NCBI GenBank assembly: GCA_021904315.1
Contig: CM038915.1
Span: forward strand, 11,966,001 to 12,030,000
DNA from: Sphagnum magellanicum
Taxonomy: Eukaryota > Streptophyta > Sphagnopsida > Sphagnales > Sphagnaceae
DNA: 64,000 nt
Reading direction: 5' to 3'
Part shown: positions 1 through 15,900 of the stretch, piece after piece
Position numbering within the stretch: the first letter of the stretch is position 1
How the letters are laid out: every line of letters starts with the position of its first letter
The notes under the pieces: model-generated
Seen by the model: only the letters and a program-made list of their open reading frames with translations
Databases searched by the model: none
Told to the model about the DNA's origin: nothing
Made by a program: the position numbers and the translations under genes

Positions 1-275
1 ACTACTACACTTATATAGGAGAGATCCATTGAATTCTGAACTGAGATCAGGTCTCATGCTTCTTTTTATCTGTAGGTTTTGGTTGTGAACCCGCCTGAAG
101 ATTGACCAACAGTTAGTAACAGCTTCCAAATGTCTCCAATCGGGACTTCTCCAGCTGATGTATATCTAAGAGGATTTGCCAAAATGGGCAATTAAATTTT
201 TTTGGAGCACTTAGATTTGGAATTGAGGGCAAGAACTTGCTTCATAAGGAGGAGATCGGGGTACAACATGAGCAG

Positions 276-740
276 GCTACATGAATGCAAAGAGCAGCAT
301 ATTGGTCCTGGGCTTAAGTGTGCACTCAACTCCAGTGGAGATGAGGGAGAAGCTGGCTGTGCCTGAAGCAGAGTGGCCCCATGCCATTGCTGAGCTTTCA
401 GCTCAGAATCACATAACGAAAGCAGCTGTTCTCAGTACTTGTAATCGCATGGAAATTTATGTTGTCGCTCTTTCTTGGAACAGAGGTGTTCAAGAGGTCA
501 CAGAATGGATGTCAAAGGTATTCCCCTCAGCACCCAATTTGTCCCCTTGGAGCCAAAACTATTTTTTGTGTATGCTTCTGATGTTGAGATCTGATGTCAA
601 GCTCCCTGTTTTTGGTGCTTGTTTTGATTTTCAGACAAGTGGAATTCCTGTGGAAGACCTGCTGAAGCATCTCTTCATACTCCGTGATAATGATGCAACC
701 CAGCATTTGTTCAGAGTGTCTGCTGGTCTTGATTCTCTTG
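276..740 (+). pseudogene. HEMA: Truncated glutamyl-tRNA reductase (HEMA) fragment
   Basis: Glutamyl-tRNA reductase makes glutamate-1-semialdehyde from Glu-tRNA in plastids, the first committed step of tetrapyrrole synthesis. Two blocks match the N-terminal domain. The first, about 276-517, contains [20 protein letters not shown] and the catalytic-cysteine motif [11 protein letters not shown], and ends in EWMSK. The second, 635-740, runs from TSGIPVEDL to VSAGLDSL. Between them, 518-634 has GT and AG ends and joins the blocks in phase 0, so it is a retained intron. It is 117 bp and free of stops, so one frame reads through from 281 to 853. After GLDSL at 740 the expected VLGEGQ continuation is lost abruptly with no splice donor, and the following sequence is not HEMA-like. 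Upstream, an in-frame TGA at 269 and a possible AG acceptor at 274-275 suggest that an earlier exon is missing. The NADPH-binding and dimerisation domains are absent. I call it a DNA-level partial duplication or a gene truncated by rearrangement, not a working gene. Confidence 0.8.
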
Positions 741-1637
741 ATCCAACAAAGGGATTTTTGAGAATTTTTTTACAAAATTCGCCATATCTCGAGAAAAAAA
801 AGTTAGAAGTCGCCAGATTTAGACAGTGTGTTTCATTAGGTCGCCAGAACTAGGCAGGATTCCAAAAAAGATCTACTAGTCCACCAGGACAGTCGCCATT
901 TATTGCTAATCAATGCTGAGGATCCTCGCCAGTACACATCCTCGAGGAATTTGAAAAAAAAAACCCTGATCTGAATCAGTGATTGCAGTAATATAATAAG
1001 CAAATGAATTGCCGTGGCTAGTTTCCATCAAGTGAAGTAGATTTTGCAAGATTCCGAAGGTTCCAGACTAGTCAACTGGTTGCAGGAAAGTTCGCTGCAA
1101 AACAACTTCCTTCAAAGAAACTGTCAAGAAAGGTCTGAAGTTTTAATTGGATTTGAAAGCTGGTGAGCAGAGTGTAGTTTGTCAATGTACTCATTTTGGA
1201 TTGTTGATTGCAGATTTTGGGACATACATAATACCATATTTTGTTGACTACACACAAGGATCCACAAAGCTTTGCAGAAGACTGTGCTAGTTATCCCATG
1301 TTCCTGAACCTTACCACTTGAAAACAAAATCAACTTTCTTCCAAACTTCTCTGCTCTACTTTTTTTCTGCTTTTTTTTTTCCCTCACATTGATGGGTTTG
1401 GTGGTGTAATGGCTCCACAAACAATAATTTGGATGAAGTTCAGGAATTAAAGAGCATCAAACTGAATTTGGACCTTTACCCACGCACAATGCTCTCCAAA
1501 GAGGCCAGTAAAGAAATATAATTTTCTGATTGACCAATCACAATAATTGGCGTATGTGATCGTTTTCATATGATTCTCACTTTACATTGGTCAAGATTCC
1601 ATGTTTAATGGAAGGGAAGAGGAAAAACTTGCACATT
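741..1637. other. Intergenic, no gene seen
   Basis: No continuing HEMA exon and no other recognisable coding segment is visible on either strand. The hexamer TCGCCA recurs several times between about 770 and 930. The short open frames here show no protein family features. Confidence 0.5.
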
Positions 1638-1909
1638 ATTCTGGATGATTTCATGTTTATTACAAGTGAGAATGGGATAACTTGCACACTATTTTTGATG
1701 TGGTAGACCACATTTGGAAACAGCAATGTCAATTCATCAATGAGGAGAGCACGTTATTTTGGATGATTTCATGTTTATTACCAGTGAGAATGGGAAATGT
1801 CAATTCATCAATGAGAAGAGTTGAGTGTGTGTGAAAGAAGTGTATAATTTATTTTTGTCGATGAGAAGAGTTCAGTGTGCGTGAAATAAGTGTGCAATTT
1901 ATTTTTGTC
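1638..1909. repeat. Local direct duplications (about 40 bp and 49 bp)
   Basis: A 40-bp segment at 1638-1677 recurs at 1756-1795 with two mismatches (shared core GGATGATTTCATGTTTATTA). A 49-bp segment at 1811-1859 is repeated directly at 1861-1909 (core ATGAGAAGAGTT, ending AATTTATTTTTGTC), giving an exact 50-bp tandem period. A third short motif, AATGTCAATTCATCAATGAG, occurs near 1726 and again near 1796. This looks like successive slippage or unequal exchange in noncoding DNA. Confidence 0.8.
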
Positions 1910-2194
1910 CCATGTCGAAGCCAACTCCATGAGCTATGGTTGCAAAGGCATCACACATTCCATCATACATCGCATTACACTCATTGATGTGAACACATCA
2001 CATAAGGTGGAAACCCCTGTGGATCAATACATTGTGTACACACATTGAGGAAGGCCAACAACTAAAGGATGGGGGGACCCTAGTCATGTTTGAAATATCA
2101 TGAAAAAAATCACAAAAATAAATAAAACATTGGGAGGATAGATTCTGTGATAAGCCATGTGCCCATGCTAGGGCCAAAAAAGGGAAGAAATGCA

Positions 2195-2765
2195 AGCTTG
2201 GTGAACACCAAGCATCTCCTCAAAGAGTATGCTAAAAAAGGTGTAAAGGTGCAACTGCTTTCAGACGAAATCTTGAAGCTGAGCCACTTGTTGAAAAATT
2301 CAAATATTTGAAAACATGCACATGGTTAGTGGTGGCAAAAAGCCACAAGCCACTTTTAATTGTTGTTGAAAGGTGGGTGTGATTGCTAAAGATTTAAAGA
2401 GAAAATTATGGTTAAGCTATAAGGGCACAGCTCTCTAAATAGACTATTAGAAGGGCCATAACATGAAAGGAGATGAACTTGATGATGAACATCAAGCATC
2501 TCCTTAAAGAGTATGCTAGAAAGGGTGTGATGGTACGACTGTTCTAAAATGTAATCCTAGAATTGAGCCACTTGTTGAGCAAGAAGCTATTCAAATGACA
2601 AAAGACATGCACTAGGTTGTAGTCACGAAAGGTCACAAGCCACTTTCAACTATAGGGAAGGAGGGAGTCATCATCAACCTGAACTAAGGATTCTAATAAG
2701 AGAGAAGGATTTTGGTTGTGCAAAAACCTAGAAGCTATGGGTTAAGCTATAAGAGCTCAGCTCCA
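2195..2765. repeat. Diverged tandem duplication, about 290-330 bp
   Basis: Two diverged copies lie in tandem. The first begins near 2205 and the second near 2485. Both contain CAAGCATCTCC, then AAAGAGTATGCTA, then GAGCCACTTGTTGA, then CACAAGCCACTTT, and end at a GTTAAGCTATAAG motif (about 2411 and 2739). Identity is perhaps 70-75 percent by eye. No intact reading frame runs through either copy, and the origin is unknown. It lies downstream of the RAB6 gene. Confidence 0.7.
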
Positions 2766-3379
2766 CTACCAGTGCTAAAAAAAGTCCAATTCCTCCAAAC
2801 AATATTAGGAGAAAAGTTTAGGTCACAGACCACATGGACACACTGAGTTTATTCCTTCATCATCTCCATTAGGCTTGTGCATGCTAAAAGGGTTACCCCA
2901 CAGAAGTCAAGAAGGGAGCATATCCTGTGGCCAGGCTAAGAAAGGAACTCTGAAGTCACATTATCTTGGCAAAGTTCACTCTTGCCATGTTCAATGCTCA
3001 AACTGGGTGGAATTACCAACCACATACATCAAATATTCCACTTGTAAACACAGCAATGCCCCATACAGTATCAACCAATTTAAATTCCAACAGAACATTC
3101 ACTTTGGATTCTCACAGTCGACAACAATATGGTAACACACATCCAGGTTGCATGCTGAAACCTCAGGCGTGTGCTATTCCTAACAGCTAAGATGTTAGTT
3201 GCATCAAATTTAAGGTGCTAATACACACACCAAGAATGCAAGACAACTTCTGTTATGTAAGGTAATCCCAAAACTGCCACTAACATCTTTCTATACCACA
3301 AGCTGCTCATGTGAGACCTAGACACTCATGACAGAGGGGTGAAAACAACACCTTGGATTCAATAGCCCTCTGAGAGACA

Positions 3380-8305
<4,926 letters not shown>

Positions 8306-8910
8306 GATGCCTAGGTAGCCTTGGGGTCCTAAAATAAAAAATCTAGGTAGTCTATGAATCTTGGGATAAAAAGCCTAGATAACTTAGGGTAAAAAGGTTT
8401 AGGTGACCTGCAATAAAAAGCCTAGATAGTTTAAAGTAAAAAGGTTTAAGTAAATCAAAAAATTGAATAATCTATGATAAAAAACTTACTTAACTTCCAG
8501 TAAACAGCCTAAGTAGCCTAAAATAAAAGGCTTAGGTAAATCAAAAAGTTTAGATAGCCTAGGGTAAAAAGTCTAGATAAACTATGCATCTTAAAATTTA
8601 AAAAATCTAAGTAACCTAAATAAAAAGCCTAAGTAACCTAAAATAAAAAGCTTAAGTAAATAAAAAACTTTAGGTAACCTAGGGTAAAAAATCTAGGTAA
8701 CCTATGCATCTTAAAATAAAAAAACTTAAATAGCTTAGGATAAAAAATCTAAATAACTTAAGAATCTTAAAATTAAAAAACCTAGGTAGCCTAAGTTTAA
8801 AGACCTAGGTAACCTATGAAACTTGAATTAAAAATAACCAACTAGAAATCCTAAAGTAAGAAACCTAGGTAACCTAGGAGTCCAAAACTGAAAAAAAAAC
8901 CTAGGCTTCT
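8306..8910. repeat. Degenerate CCTAGGTAACC / TAAAAAG array
   Basis: About 600 bp of degenerate tandem sequence with monomers of roughly 27-30 bp: a CCTAGGTAACC-like palindromic core followed by an A-rich run such as AATAAAAAG. A higher-order repeat of about 120 bp is visible; the block near 8528 (TTAGGTAAATC, then GCCTAGGGTAAAAAG, then CTATGCATCTTAAAAT) recurs near 8648. It begins where the gene-like composition ends. No coding potential. Confidence 0.8.
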
Positions 8911-10154
8911 CGGTATTAAAATTTGATGCCCATTGCTAAAATGCCCATCCTAAAAATATTATTAATCAAGCATTAATTCAAGGCAATGATTTATGGGTTT
9001 TTTCAAACCCTAATTACTTACAATAGCCCATTCTTTTTGCAATTGTTCTTGTGCTTGAGTATTCAAGGTTTTGAATGTTTTTCTTAGTTTGGTCTTCTAC
9101 AACTAAAATAAACATAACTTGTCATCTCCAGTGCGTGTGGATCTTTTGAATTTGATTGGCCTATTTGTATGAGGGTTAGACTAGAACACACGGAAGTCTC
9201 AACACTTCATGGCAAGCTCTCAGATTGCTCCTACACAAGTTCAAGGAATTACGGTTGGTGTTGAACTTTCACCTTGAGTTTTTATTTGGTTTGTTATTAC
9301 CCAGAAAAAACTAGTTGGCAAATATTGTTTCTTCAGATACCAGGCAAGTGATGACACAGCCATGTCAGTACCAACCCAGTCCTAGGCCCTTCGTGCATAC
9401 TTCGGAATTAAAAAAAAGAAGTGGAAATGTGCAACTAGGAACCTCCAACAATAGCCATGATCTTTACATCATTACATAAACAACACTAAATTATGTCTTT
9501 AATGGTGTACAGAATGCAAATTTTAAACTTCCAATATAAATGTAATATACATTTGTTGAATGTTAACGAGGCAACCTTGGTCCTTTGAGAATGCTCTATG
9601 AGGTTGTATCTCTTTTTAACTGTGTGCATTTGTCGATGATTCTAGAGAGTTCTATTTGAGTCGAGGTGCATTTATGTCCATACAAAATATTTCATTCTTG
9701 AAAACGAGACTTTAAGAATTCAAGTTTAGCGTTATATGAAAGGTACCAAAGTTGTTACATGAATTTTCTACAAGGCTTTTTAGTCCTTGTACCTCATGCA
9801 CAAGTTCTAGAAATGACATGTCCACTTCTTATCAAAGTTTTAAAGACACAGCTCATCATTGGCTAGGTATGTGTTTTTTTTCTTCTCTCACCACTTTTAC
9901 ATGAAATTCAAGTTTTTCTTTCTCGTGTCAAAAATCGTGGACATAATTTACAAGTTAGATTAAATCATGGGCATGTCATATTTCAAGCAACTTTCGTGAC
10001 ATCTAAAGTTGAACTCACAAATTGGTGACTAGAGTTGTAGCAACAGTTCAACACAAATTGTCATTTATTTTTCATTCAAATGAGTTCCATAATCCATGCA
10101 TTAGACTGTTATGACTTTGTTGAGAAGTATTATTTTCAAGAATGGTCTATAGTA
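8911..10154. other. AT-rich intergenic, no gene seen
   Basis: No recognisable coding, RNA or structured repeat feature. Short open frames only. Confidence 0.5.
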
Positions 10155-10896
10155 GGGTGAAAACATGCTAAAGTATACCAAAAAATAATCCTCTCAAGTA
10201 AGAAAACACAAATTTGTGACAAGTAGATTAGAAAGTAGGTGATGCCTTAGGAAATTGTCCTTTTAAATTACATAAAGGTATCAAATGTGATATGTCAAAA
10301 TTTTTGAAGGTCTCAAAAGTTGTATCAACCTTTTCAAAAACCTATTTTCAATCTACTTTGCAAAATTTGCCAATTTGTCTTATTGTGAGAAAGTAGATTG
10401 AAAGTAAGTCCAAAAAAATTAAGTTGGAAATTTCATTCATATGTTGCATTTTGAAAGGGTTTAGGGCATGATTAATGAATCAAACACATGCAATGCACTT
10501 TAATATATATCATATGAAAAAACATGTTTTGGATGTCAAATTTGAATTTATCGAAAACTTATTTTTGAGGGGCTTCACATTGTCATAATCCAAAAATTTG
10601 AATTCCAAAAAATGTGTATCAAGGTGCATAATGGCTCAAACATTACTAACACATCATTTGAATTGTTTGATTTGGAAATGTGTAATATTAGCCAGAATAA
10701 TAAACTTTCAATAAATAAATAAATTAGTGAGAATAATAATATACATTAAGAACTATCATATAAGGTCTATTTAATATGATAAGTACACCCCAAAATTTAT
10801 GGCATGATTAAAGTGTTTAAAATGCAAAAGATTCTAAATCTACTTTTACTTGTTAATAAGGATCACCAATTGGTATACTTTACCATGTTTTCACCC
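10155..10896. mobile_element. GGGTGAAA-family TIR element (copy 1), 742 bp
   Basis: Terminal inverted repeats: the left end begins GGGTGAAAACATGCTAAAGT and the right end, read inward, begins GGGTGAAAACATGGTAAAGT. Both continue TATACCAA, so about 26 of 27 positions match. The flanks are AGTA at 10151-10154 and AGTA at 10897-10900, a perfect 4-bp target-site duplication. No transposase frame is inside, so it is non-autonomous. The near-identical termini suggest this is one of the younger copies. Confidence 0.85.
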
Positions 10897-10900
10897 AGTA

Positions 10901-11900
10901 ATAGTATTGTAAACATAATGTCATGCCAAAGGTGGCAACAGCCCCATTAATGGATGTTAAGGATAACAAATCAAAACAACAACACATTAAAATAAACACA
11001 CAACAAAAATAGTGGCAAATGTAATCAAATGTTACAACTTTGTATTAGATTGTTACATGCACTTGCAAAGTTTTTTGGAGGAATTGCTAAACCTTGAACT
11101 CCATGCCATTACCTTCCAAATGTATTTCACCCCCAATGGTTCAAAATGTTTGCATGATGCAATAGCCTTAGTAGCTATCATAACAAAATTTGCAAAGGTA
11201 AACATCTTGGCTAAGTTATTTTCTCCCTAACTACTATTAAATCATGCCTTAGCTTGTGGAACAACCATTTGGAAGATGCAGATGTTGGACAACCACGATC
11301 ATTTGCTTTGGAAATCCCTTGGAGTTGACCTCATTTAGCATAGAACATGCAATACAAATGAGAAAAATATCATATTTCAACCATCAGAATTCCCCATTAT
11401 GTTTGATAACTCAACCAACAATTGAAATACATGTCTACTCTCATGAGAGTGATAAACAACAATGAACTGATCCAAATTCACACGCCTTTTTATTATGGTG
11501 TGACAATAATATGACAAGAAATAATGTAGATGCAAACATTGAACACAATCTTCCCCTACCTTCCCACTTTGATAGGTTATGCCTCAAAGGGTTCAAAGAC
11601 CATGTGGCAAATCAAAGATATCATAAATGGTTGGTTTTAGAAGCTAACCTTGAACTCTCTACATCTGCAACCTAGGTGGCCCTAAATCTTGGGTGCCAAT
11701 ATTAACAAGGAGATCATTTGCATGAACATCTTCAATATGTGTGGTCCATTTGCCACTTAACTAAAATTCCCCCCTAATCGATACCTTGAACTATGCGCCA
11801 CTTGATTACAAACCCACATGAAATTATGTATGCACACACCAAAAATACATCCATACTTACCCTTATAACCTTTCATATTCATGAAGGTACTATGTTGGGA
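10901..11900. other. AT-rich segment, no gene recognised
   Basis: Two small plus-strand frames (11012-11230 and 11256-11465) have no family features. The part nearest 11900 may be the far side of the integrase-core relic split by the solo LTR, but no clear homology could be followed. Confidence 0.4.
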
Positions 11901-11905
11901 TAAGT

Positions 11906-12726
11906 TGTCGCAACCCTACTTTGAGAGAATGTGAGGATGAAACTCACACTCCCGAAATGGGGACTTGGGAGTCCTCCGGGACTCCCAAAACTTCATAGTT
12001 CAATTGCAGGGGTCAAAACACCTCGCATTAGGGTGTTCTTTATATCATTGGAAAGTTATCAAAGTGCAGATGTCGAAAATGGGCTTGCATGGGCCATTTG
12101 GACATTTTCAGCACAAGTTATGGCAAAAAGAAGGACTAGGAATCAAATTGGAAATCTGACTCCCAACCACTACAAGTCAAGAATCGACCCGACCCTGGTG
12201 CGGGCAGGTAGAGTGCGATACACCATTAGAAAGCTCTCAAGGAAAACTACAAGTTTACTTCAAACCTCATCCCAATCAGAAGTCTGAGCAAAGATTTATG
12301 ACCTCGCAAAGTCTTGGGAGTCCAAACCAGGACAATTTCAAGACTCCTCCTTGGGAGTCCTGAGACAAAAAGCCATTCGAATGTAGGTGCCGCAGAGAGA
12401 CGCAGAGAATACTATATAAGGGAAAGTGGTGGCTTCCCCTGAGTCCGGGCCGAGGTGAGTCTTGTGAATCCAGAATCGCCCGTGGCTTATCCTAGCACTA
12501 AGGGTGCTCCAAAAAGTGAACTAACCAACTTGTTGGTTGGTTTGATGCAGGTTCGAATAAGTAACTAAAGCTTGTCATTCTTCCTAGTCCCATCCCAGAG
12601 CTTCAGCATGCCTATCTACCCCTTTCAGTGCTAAGAGCTGGGAACATGCCCCAAGTTCCTCATAATTCTGTCATTTGAATAACTTAGACTCATCTTGGGT
12701 CTAACTAGGAACTTGGGAGCGCATCA
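11906..12726. mobile_element. Solo LTR (retrotransposon), 821 bp, TSD TAAGT
   Basis: A segment of visibly higher GC begins TGTCGCAACCCTACTTTG, a typical plant LTR start, and ends GGGAGCGCATCA. It is flanked by TAAGT at 11901-11905 and TAAGT at 12727-12731, a perfect 5-bp target-site duplication. A TATA box (TATATAA) lies at 12413-12419, about 500 bp in. No second LTR or gag-pol sequence is present, so this is a solo LTR left by recombination. An alternative frame, TG at 11893 to CA at 12794 with TACTA duplications, also exists, but its ends are less LTR-like. The 118-codon open frame inside (from 11931) is fortuitous. The orientation, judged from the TATA box, is probably plus. Confidence 0.7.
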
Positions 12727-14012
12727 TAAGTGATGCACAGTATCAACCTTGCTCATCGATTTGCCAAACACAATGAAGATTCCAAAGCTTCACATACTAG
12801 TCCATTGCTTATTGTAATATAAGTATATAAACATAACAAAAGAATCCCTGTAGTAAGCATCATTAGGGATGTATAATCCTTGGGCAACCAACTCTTGAAT
12901 CACACCCTTGTAATACTAGACAATTTTATCCCAAATAAGTCTCCACCAATGTTTAATCCTCTGCAATGTTAATCTCAAATCATGTATTATTTCAAGGCAT
13001 GCATGTAACAAAAGGGTGTGTTAAAGGAACCAAGTTTGCATGTTGGACATCTACTTCAATTAAACCACCATCAACTACTTGGATGAAAATTGCTATAACT
13101 ACCCAAAAAATAGAATTCAAAAGCCACAAAATGAGCATCAATTAATATGCACATGAAAAATCTTAATATAGCCATTTAGGATTATGTTAATTATTTCATA
13201 CTTGACTGTGGACTAAAGCACTCACCAAAAAGGTATTTCATGTGTTTAAACATGCCTCCTCCATAAATCCACGAACAAGGGCATGCTTTGATGCAAAATC
13301 TAAATGAACCTATAAAGTTGGGACACCAAATTTTGCCATGGCTACCATAAAAGGTTTTAATACGGTTTCTTGTTTTTCATCACATGCTACTTGTGCATAC
13401 ACAACATAATGAGAAGCACCATCAATACTCACATGAACTTGCAATTCGTACATAGCCAACTTGTTATAAGTTGTCTCCAAGTTGAGAAAATAAAATTCAA
13501 CATTAATGAAGAAATAGGGATTTGAAGACTAACAAAAGAAAAGAAAACAATAAATAAAGTGAAGGTGAAGGAATTGAATTAGAACTCACGATCAATATGC
13601 CATGATGCCATGGATATGGTTACATTATATTGCCATTGCTCCAAAGGTAATGCATGATGTCGCCATTCATAATGGGCACGTAACAACACTTGTAATGCTC
13701 TAGAAATGTTCCACCCAGGAGCCCTGATGTCAAGTCTAGCAAGGGCAACTTTTACATGTCTTCTCCCCCAATTCGCTCTTTGTTCCCTGATTGGAAGATG
13801 GGCCTCAATCTTCTCCACTAACGCTTCAACCATGGGAATGTCAAAAACTTTAAACTTGAAGCCCAATGATTTTTTTTCATTAACCTCTTTAACTATCGAA
13901 AACCAGAGATGTCCAAGGCTTTTGCAATCATTTTGAGTTTAACTCCTTCACGCAACATGTTGTGGACATACTCAACCAAATTCACTATAAGTTGTACATT
14001 CATCTCTACCAT
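12727..14012 (-). pseudogene. Decayed HTH plus integrase-core (DDE) transposase
   Basis: Reading the minus strand from 14012: an HTH-like start (EYVHNMLREGVKLKMIAKAL), then VNEKKSLGFKFKVFD to about 13830, then an arginine-rich linker ending QWQYNV, then WHID (first Asp codon 13591-13593). After a disrupted or intron-containing gap comes LQVHVSIDGASHYVVYAQVA (about 13445-13390). After a frameshift near 13305 comes HLDFASKHALVRGFMEEA (second Asp codon 13298-13300), then VHSQ. A GT-AG interval at 12961-13201 joins this to RIKHWWRLIWDKIV, where family members have RIERLWRD. The catalytic Glu position is Lys (codon 12952-12954). A stop follows, then YYKGVIQELVAQGLYIP. The order and motifs match rve-type integrase-core transposases. 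The 3' end stops at the solo LTR, which probably inserted into it. It is clearly non-functional. Confidence 0.7.
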
Positions 14013-14564
14013 TTCACTTTTTGATTGAAAGAATACCTAATTCACATGTCCATCTAAAACAAAATCAATATTTCAGAAGATGGCTCCAATGCCTCAAATA
14101 TACTACAAAATCTCAAAAGTATGTACAAATGCAAGTTTCCTTCACTAGCAAATTTGGAAAGCAAGCTACAACAAACACAATGAGCACAATTTTTTTAATA
14201 GAGCTTAACAACAATTTCCTGAATCCTACAAAAACTCACCTTCTAAGAAAGATGAACAAATATAAACCATTAATTAAAAGAAGGAAATATCAAAAAGTTC
14301 AACCCTATGACTCAAAAATTCAGATAATCCTACAACTATACTTTGGTTTTCTCATACCATGTTTAGCAAAAAATAACTTTGGGTTGGTCTATTATGAGGC
14401 ATTTTCACATATCTACCTAGTCCAAGCAATGATTGCCTCCTTCATCACCATCTAAAGGTATGTCACTTTTGTCTAACATTCCCTTTCCAAACTTAGAGGA
14501 TTAAAGGTTTTATATACACTACTAGAAACCCAAGTCATGCGCCATGCTACACACTTCCATTCAA
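14013..14564. other. AT-rich segment, no gene recognised
   Basis: An open frame of 144 codons (14021-14455) has low-complexity, Lys/Asn/Thr-rich composition and no motif. It faces away from the integrase relic and is judged non-coding. A CACTACTAGAAAC motif at 14517 resembles a CACTA-transposon end, but no convincing partner was found. Confidence 0.4.
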
Positions 14565-14905
14565 ATCCAATTTAGTGGAACAGAACACATGCCATTCCAC
14601 CATTCATTAGTTCTAGTGAAAGGGAATGTGATAATGCCACTTTCTTGACTACTTAAGTGGAATGGGACTCATGCCATTCCATTGTGTAATGGTTATAGTG
14701 GAAGGGAGTATGACAATGCCATGTTTTTTATTGTGTCAATGGAATGAAATTCATGCCATTCCACCATACATTGATGCAAGTGGAAGGAAACTATGACAAT
14801 GCCACCTTGTTGACTATTGCCTAGGTGGAATTGAAATTGTGCCATTCCACCATACATTGAAACAAGTGGAAGGCAACTGTGGCAATGCCCCCTTCTTGAA
14901 TACCT
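14565..14905. repeat. Tandem repeat, about 82-bp unit, four copies
   Basis: The phrase CATGCCATTCCA recurs at 14588, 14670 and 14752, and in altered form at 14838 (spacings 82, 82 and 86). The unit also contains AGTGGAAGG and GACAATGCCA. The 82-codon minus-strand open frame here is a consequence of the repeat. Confidence 0.85.
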
Positions 14906-15576
14906 AAACAGAAGGTGAATGATGTGTTCACCATTGAACATGCAATTTTTTAAAAGAATTGTAAAAGACTAAACTTATTCATTTTTCTTTTATGTGCACC
15001 ACTAACTTGCAACATGCCAATGGGTGGAACTAAGACACAATTCACCCATCACAAGTGCATGCATGGGCATATGAGTGCAAGGTATAATTTGGAATGTGCA
15101 TTATGTCCAATTTCACTTATTGACCTTGGATAACCATGTGTAGTTTACTTGAAGGTGTGCTTATAATATATACATGAACACATATTCATTAACTCCACAA
15201 GTAAGATTGGTCATTGTGGCTTGTGTCACTTTATTGTTTTTCATTCAAATGTGATCATTAACATAACAAGGTGGTCCATACATTACCCTCACCAAAGTTA
15301 CAATCTACCTTAATCACCAAACATTATGTCACTCATTTCATATTATAACTTGGCCTATGTATCATTAACATTAGTACAAAAGTGGGGTGTAGTTCATTAA
15401 CTTAAATCATTGTGGGACCTTAAAAGTGAAATAAATTCATTGCATTTTAGTGATTTCACCCTAGTTAAAGTTATTTCACTATAATATCACTATGTAAACA
15501 TTGTGTTTCACTATTAGTTCACATAATTCATTATTATAATTTACTTTGGTAAATAAGTTTTATGTTGTTCTTTTAA

Positions 15577-15900
15577 ATGCCTTATGTTACTTTAGGATAT
15601 ACTCTAAGTTATTATAAAATATTATAAAATATTATACCCAAAACTATTATACGATATTTTACCTTAAGGTATCATAGCTATTTTATTATAGGCTTTTTAT
15701 TTTAAATTATTTTAAATTAATTATTCAACTAACCTTAGGCTATACCTTAGGTTATTTTATTTTAAGTTAATATATGTTATTTCAAGTTATACTTTAGATT
15801 GTTCAAGGTCATTCTATTTTATGTTATTATAAGTTATTTTATCCTAAGTATAACAATTTAAAATAACCTAAAATAAAATATAATGACCTAAGGTAAAATT
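15577..15900. repeat. Degenerate TTATTTTAAGTTA low-complexity tract
   Basis: Degenerate repetition of TATTATAAAATAT and TTATTTTAAGTTA phrases leads into the ordered minisatellite that follows. Confidence 0.6.

Noticed and set aside
281-853. Intact HEMA coding sequence
   Set aside because: The frame reads through an intron and ends in unrelated sequence after 740; most of the enzyme is missing.
11931-12287. 118-codon plus-strand open frame
   Set aside because: It lies wholly inside the solo LTR and has no family features.
11893-12794. Alternative LTR boundaries with TACTA duplications
   Set aside because: A 5-bp match exists, but the start TGTTGGGATAAG and end AGCTTCACA are less LTR-like than 11906-12726, and the transposase homology on the right runs into this interval. 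It remains a lower-ranked alternative.
14021-14455. 144-codon plus-strand frame
   Set aside because: AT-driven Lys/Asn/Thr-rich composition with no motif, beside an antisense transposase relic.
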